Source: Meloidogyne chitwoodi (lineage: Eukaryota; Nematoda; Chromadorea; Rhabditida; Meloidogynidae). Taken from it: a stretch of 64,000 nt of DNA. The DNA lies in NCBI GenBank assembly GCA_015183035.1, contig JACZZP010000015.1, positions 434,001-498,000 on the forward strand, in the 5' to 3' direction. Numbering within the stretch: the stretch's first letter is position 1; each line of letters opens with the position of its first letter. Both the position numbers and the translations under genes were made by a program. Below, piece by piece: positions 61,030-64,000 of this stretch. The notes beneath the pieces were generated by a model, which had not been told where the DNA came from, did no database searches, and saw only the letters and a list, made by a program, of their open reading frames with translations.

Positions 61030-62063
61030 ATGAATAATGAAGTAAAAATTAAACAAAACTTACCTAAAGAATTAATATCCGATTTAATCCATTTTATTCC
61101 TTTTAATATAAAATGGATTAAAATTCGTATATCCAAATTATTCGATATCTTTCTTTTAAATTTTCTGCGAAAGTGGATTCTTTGTTTCATTAAAGTAAGA
61201 GTAATTTTGAATTGAAAAATAAAGATATTTTAATATATTAAAATATATATTGATTTTCAGAATCGAACTAAAGCACTAGACCATTTTCAATTTATTATGA
61301 ACGCTTTGGATGAAATGAACGGTGCACAAAGAGTTTTTCGAATGCATCGTGTATGTAAAATGAGTACTCATTTTGACGGTGATTTTTACATAATTTACTT
61401 ATTTTATAATTTTTCTTCTACATATTTAAGGTCTTTACAATTCTTTTGTTGGTACCATTACAACAGCCATTCCATCTAAGGTTAATGAACTTAACGGAGT
61501 AAGTTGTTCATAAATTTGGTTAATTTGGATTTTTTGATTAGAATCTTAATTTTTCGACTTCCTCTATTTTGACATTCTCAAAGTGCAAAAAAAAAACTAA
61601 CTAAAAAACATTTTGTGAATTTATTAGTTTTTATATTTATTTTAAAATTTTAATATTTACTTAATTTTTAAGTTAATCTCTGCTCCGTTGAATGTTTTTC
61701 CGCAATTACGATTCTTCGAATTTGCTGAAGAAATTAGGAGAAATGGATAATGAAAGGGAGCTGTTCTCTCTACGTAGCTTCATCAATTGTTGGTTTTTCA
61801 AACTTATATCGATTTTGGTTCTTGTTTTAATCATTAAGTCCCAAACCTTATTTTTATTAATTAATAGAATTATTAGTAAAAGGGATATGTGAGGATATCT
61901 AATAAATATTAAATCGAAAAATATTTTTCATGTTTTTAAATTTATTTCTTTTAATTTAAAAATTTATTTTTTAGCAATTTGGAGAGTTCTTGAACCTGAT
62001 TTGATCTTTTTTCGTAAAGTGAATAATCGCTTACGGGGAGTCAATCTTGTTCCAGATAATTAA
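61030..62063 (+). CDS. unrecognised multi-exon gene, possibly decayed
   Basis: Exon 61030 to about 61196 encodes MNNEVKIKQNLPKELISDLI ..., an opening that resembles the start of nematode F-box-like proteins (LPxE..xDI). The next exon (about 61261-61379) reads NRTKALDHFQFIMNALDEMN and GAQRVFRMHRVCKMSTHFDG. A third (about 61431-61498) reads LYNSFVGTITTAIPSKVNEL. A fourth (about 61673-61749) reads LISAPLNVFPQLRFFEFAEE and then hits a stop without a donor. A further open segment (61975-62063) gives IWRVLEPDLIFFRKVNNRLR and stops. The first joins are phase-consistent, but the last is not, so the gene is either mis-modelled or broken. No function is claimed. Confidence 0.4.
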
Positions 62064-62468
62064 TGAGAAAACAACTTATTTAATTTCATTTAATATTTAA
62101 TTATTTATTAAAACATTAAAAAACTTAGTTGTTTTTAACAAAAAATAAAATAAGGATCATTATTAGTTAACAATAAAATAAAAATTTTAAAATTAACATC
62201 TTTTAATTAAATTAATTTTATTAAAAAAATCATATATTTAATTCCATAAGTCTCTTCCAAATAATAAAAGTATATATTGAAATACCTAAAAATATACTAA
62301 TTTTCAATTATTTTTTATTTTTAAAATGGCAAAAAGGAGATAGTATTTTAATCAAAATAGATATACCTAATAATTAACTTTTAACTAAATACAAAGCAAA
62401 AATAAAAATAAATTATTCAGTAAATCTCCCAATTTTAGCTTATATCTTTTTAAGACAATTATTTAATT
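62064..62468. other. AT-rich intergenic region
   Basis: Convergent space between the gene at 61030 and the minus-strand gene at 62469. Nothing recognised. Confidence 0.5.
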
Positions 62469-63562
62469 TTAAGCCAAAATATTCAAAAATAAATCATTAA
62501 ATTTACCCCAAAATGCTTTTTTAAATAATATAATTTCTAATAAAAATAGATTAAAATAAAGGAAATATTTATATTTTTTTACCTGATTTAACATTTTTAT
62601 TACTTTATCAAAAAATTCATAAAAATATTCTCCAAAATTTAGAATAACAGGGCCATCATCATTATTTGAATTTTTTAAATTTATTAAAGGTTCATACGTC
62701 TCACAAAATAAATTTTGTGAATTTAAAGTAATTATTTGATTTGTTTCAACCCAAATAAAATCAATTGTTTTATTGTCATTAATTGAGTTTTTCTGGAAAA
62801 TTAATTTCTTTTTGATTTCTTTATATTAAATATTAATTAAACAATTTCCCCTTATTAAAATATTTTACAAACTTTAAATTCAGTGGATAAACTAATAGAA
62901 ACAGAAGTATCCTGTTGTTCATTTTTATGAACATTATGAATACAATAATTCTTTTTTTCTTCTTCTTTTTTAGTTAAATTGTTATTATTTTTATTATTAT
63001 TTTCCTTAATTATCTCTTCTTTTTCTTCTTCTTTTTCTATTAAATTATTTTTTTTATTTTCTGTGAATAGATTAATTGTTTTATTTTCTACTTGTTTTAC
63101 TTCCTTTTGCTTTAAATTGACTTGAACATTTCTGTTATTAAAAATAAAAATTAATTAATAAAAATAATTATTTAATATTATAAGAATTATGGAATTCCAA
63201 TCAAAAATATTTTGAAATTAAAAAATAAAATAAAAAGAACCCCCAATTAATATTACTAAAACAGTAAATTAAAAACAAAACTTAGAAGATGAACTTTGTT
63301 TTGTTGAAATAATTAATTTGCTAAGGTTAATAATTCTGTTTTGTTTATTTAATCTTTTTATATCATTTCTATCAATTTGAAATTGACTTTTTAATTTAAA
63401 AACTTTCTCTTGAAATTTTTTTAATTTTAAATTTTGTCGTTGTGGTTTTTTGTTGAATTTTAATTTTTTTTTCATTTTTTTCATTTTTTTCATTTTTTTA
63501 AATTTTATTAAGCTAAAAAATAAATAAAATAATTTAAAAAAATTAAGAACAGAATTATTCAT
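62469..63562 (-). CDS. uncharacterised Lys/Glu/Asn-rich protein
   Basis: Exons from ATG 63562 to about 63282, about 63137-62878, and about 62796 to 62469 join in frame. The N-terminus (MNNSVLNFFKLFYLFFSLIK) could be a signal anchor, followed by a strongly basic stretch (KKMKKMKKMKKKLKF). The second exon is charged and low-complexity with long Glu/Lys and Asn runs. The third has a more ordinary composition (IDFIWVETNQIITL, VILNFGEYFYEFFDKVIKML). The frame is open through a possible donor at 62581, so the 3' end is uncertain. No family recognised. Confidence 0.45.
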
Positions 63563-64000
63563 TTTATTTATTTATTGATTAAAAGTCTGACTAACCAGAA
63601 AAAAATGTTGAGAAAATAAAAAAAAATAAAAAAATATTTTAAAAAATAAAATAAATATATTATTTAACATTTGTTTATGAGAGAAAAAAGGAAGAGGATT
63701 TTATAAGAAAAAAGAGAACGATAAAAAAGTAAAATTTATTTTTTAAAAATAATTTTTCTGAATTTTAGTTATATAAAATATAGTATATAAATTTAATTAT
63801 TTAAAAAATCAATTTAAATTTATTTTTGATTTTTTTCTTTTTTTATTGCGCAATTAAAGAGTAAATTTAACGTTTTTGACTTGGAAAAAGACTATAAATA
63901 AATAAATTAGGTTTAAATTAATTATTTTATTATAAATTTAATTATTCCACATATCTAACTCTCATTTTTCTTTTTTAAATATTTTTTATTATTTTAAATT
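63563..64000. other. AT-rich end of window
   Basis: No feature recognised. Confidence 0.5.

Overview
The window is a strongly AT-rich (roughly three quarters A+T or more) piece of nuclear DNA from a nematode. The best guess is a plant-parasitic tylenchid of the Meloidogyne (root-knot) type. Reasons: many small exons split by short GT-AG introns with TTTTAAG/TTTTCAG acceptors, acceptor-like sites just upstream of several ATGs (as expected for spliced-leader trans-splicing), and protein products typical of nematodes (a DAF-7-class TGF-beta, an ERD-2/KDEL receptor, an HMG-1.2-like protein, a mucin-linked C-type lectin, ShKT-domain secreted proteins). The genus is inference; no rRNA or species marker is present. 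Exon models were built by eye from reading frame, splice phase and family similarity. Single-base errors in boundaries are possible.

Layout. 1.76-4.74 kb (-): DAF-7-like TGF-beta ligand, signal exon not found. 4.7-13.5 kb: gene-poor AT-rich DNA with inverted-repeat elements. 13.8-21.7 kb (-): TRAPPC11 in at least 22 exons, with a U3 snoRNA gene on the opposite strand inside one intron. 21.8-22.9 kb: a hAT transposon remnant nested in a palindromic repeat. 23.0-23.8 kb (+): histidine-phosphatase family protein. 24.2-29.5 kb (-): FIP200/RB1CC1 (ATG-11/EPG-7) autophagy scaffold. 30.4-31.7 kb (-): secreted ShKT cysteine-rich protein. 32.5-33.7 kb (-): HMG-1.2-like protein. 35.2-38.1 kb (-): PP2A B55 regulatory subunit. 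40.0-40.9 kb (+): orphan single-pass membrane protein. 41.6-45.6 kb (+): secreted two-domain C-type lectin with mucin linkers. 45.8-50.6 kb (-): biogenic-amine GPCR. 53.7-54.8 kb (-): KDEL receptor. 55.5-57.6 kb (+): epsin. 59.7 kb (+): small possible secreted ORF. 61.0-62.1 kb (+): unrecognised, possibly decayed gene. 62.5-63.6 kb (-): low-complexity charged protein.

The genes do not form one pathway. Several belong to membrane traffic and autophagy (TRAPPC11, FIP200, KDEL receptor, epsin), others to neuroendocrine signalling (DAF-7, amine GPCR) and the secretome (lectin, ShKT protein). The most distinctive signal outside genes is a rich set of non-autonomous DNA transposons. Six still show terminal inverted repeats with intact 8- or 9-bp target-site duplications, and one hAT-like family is represented both by a 314-bp MITE and by a 924-bp copy with a broken transposase end. 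No CRISPR array, bacterial operon or viral gene was seen.
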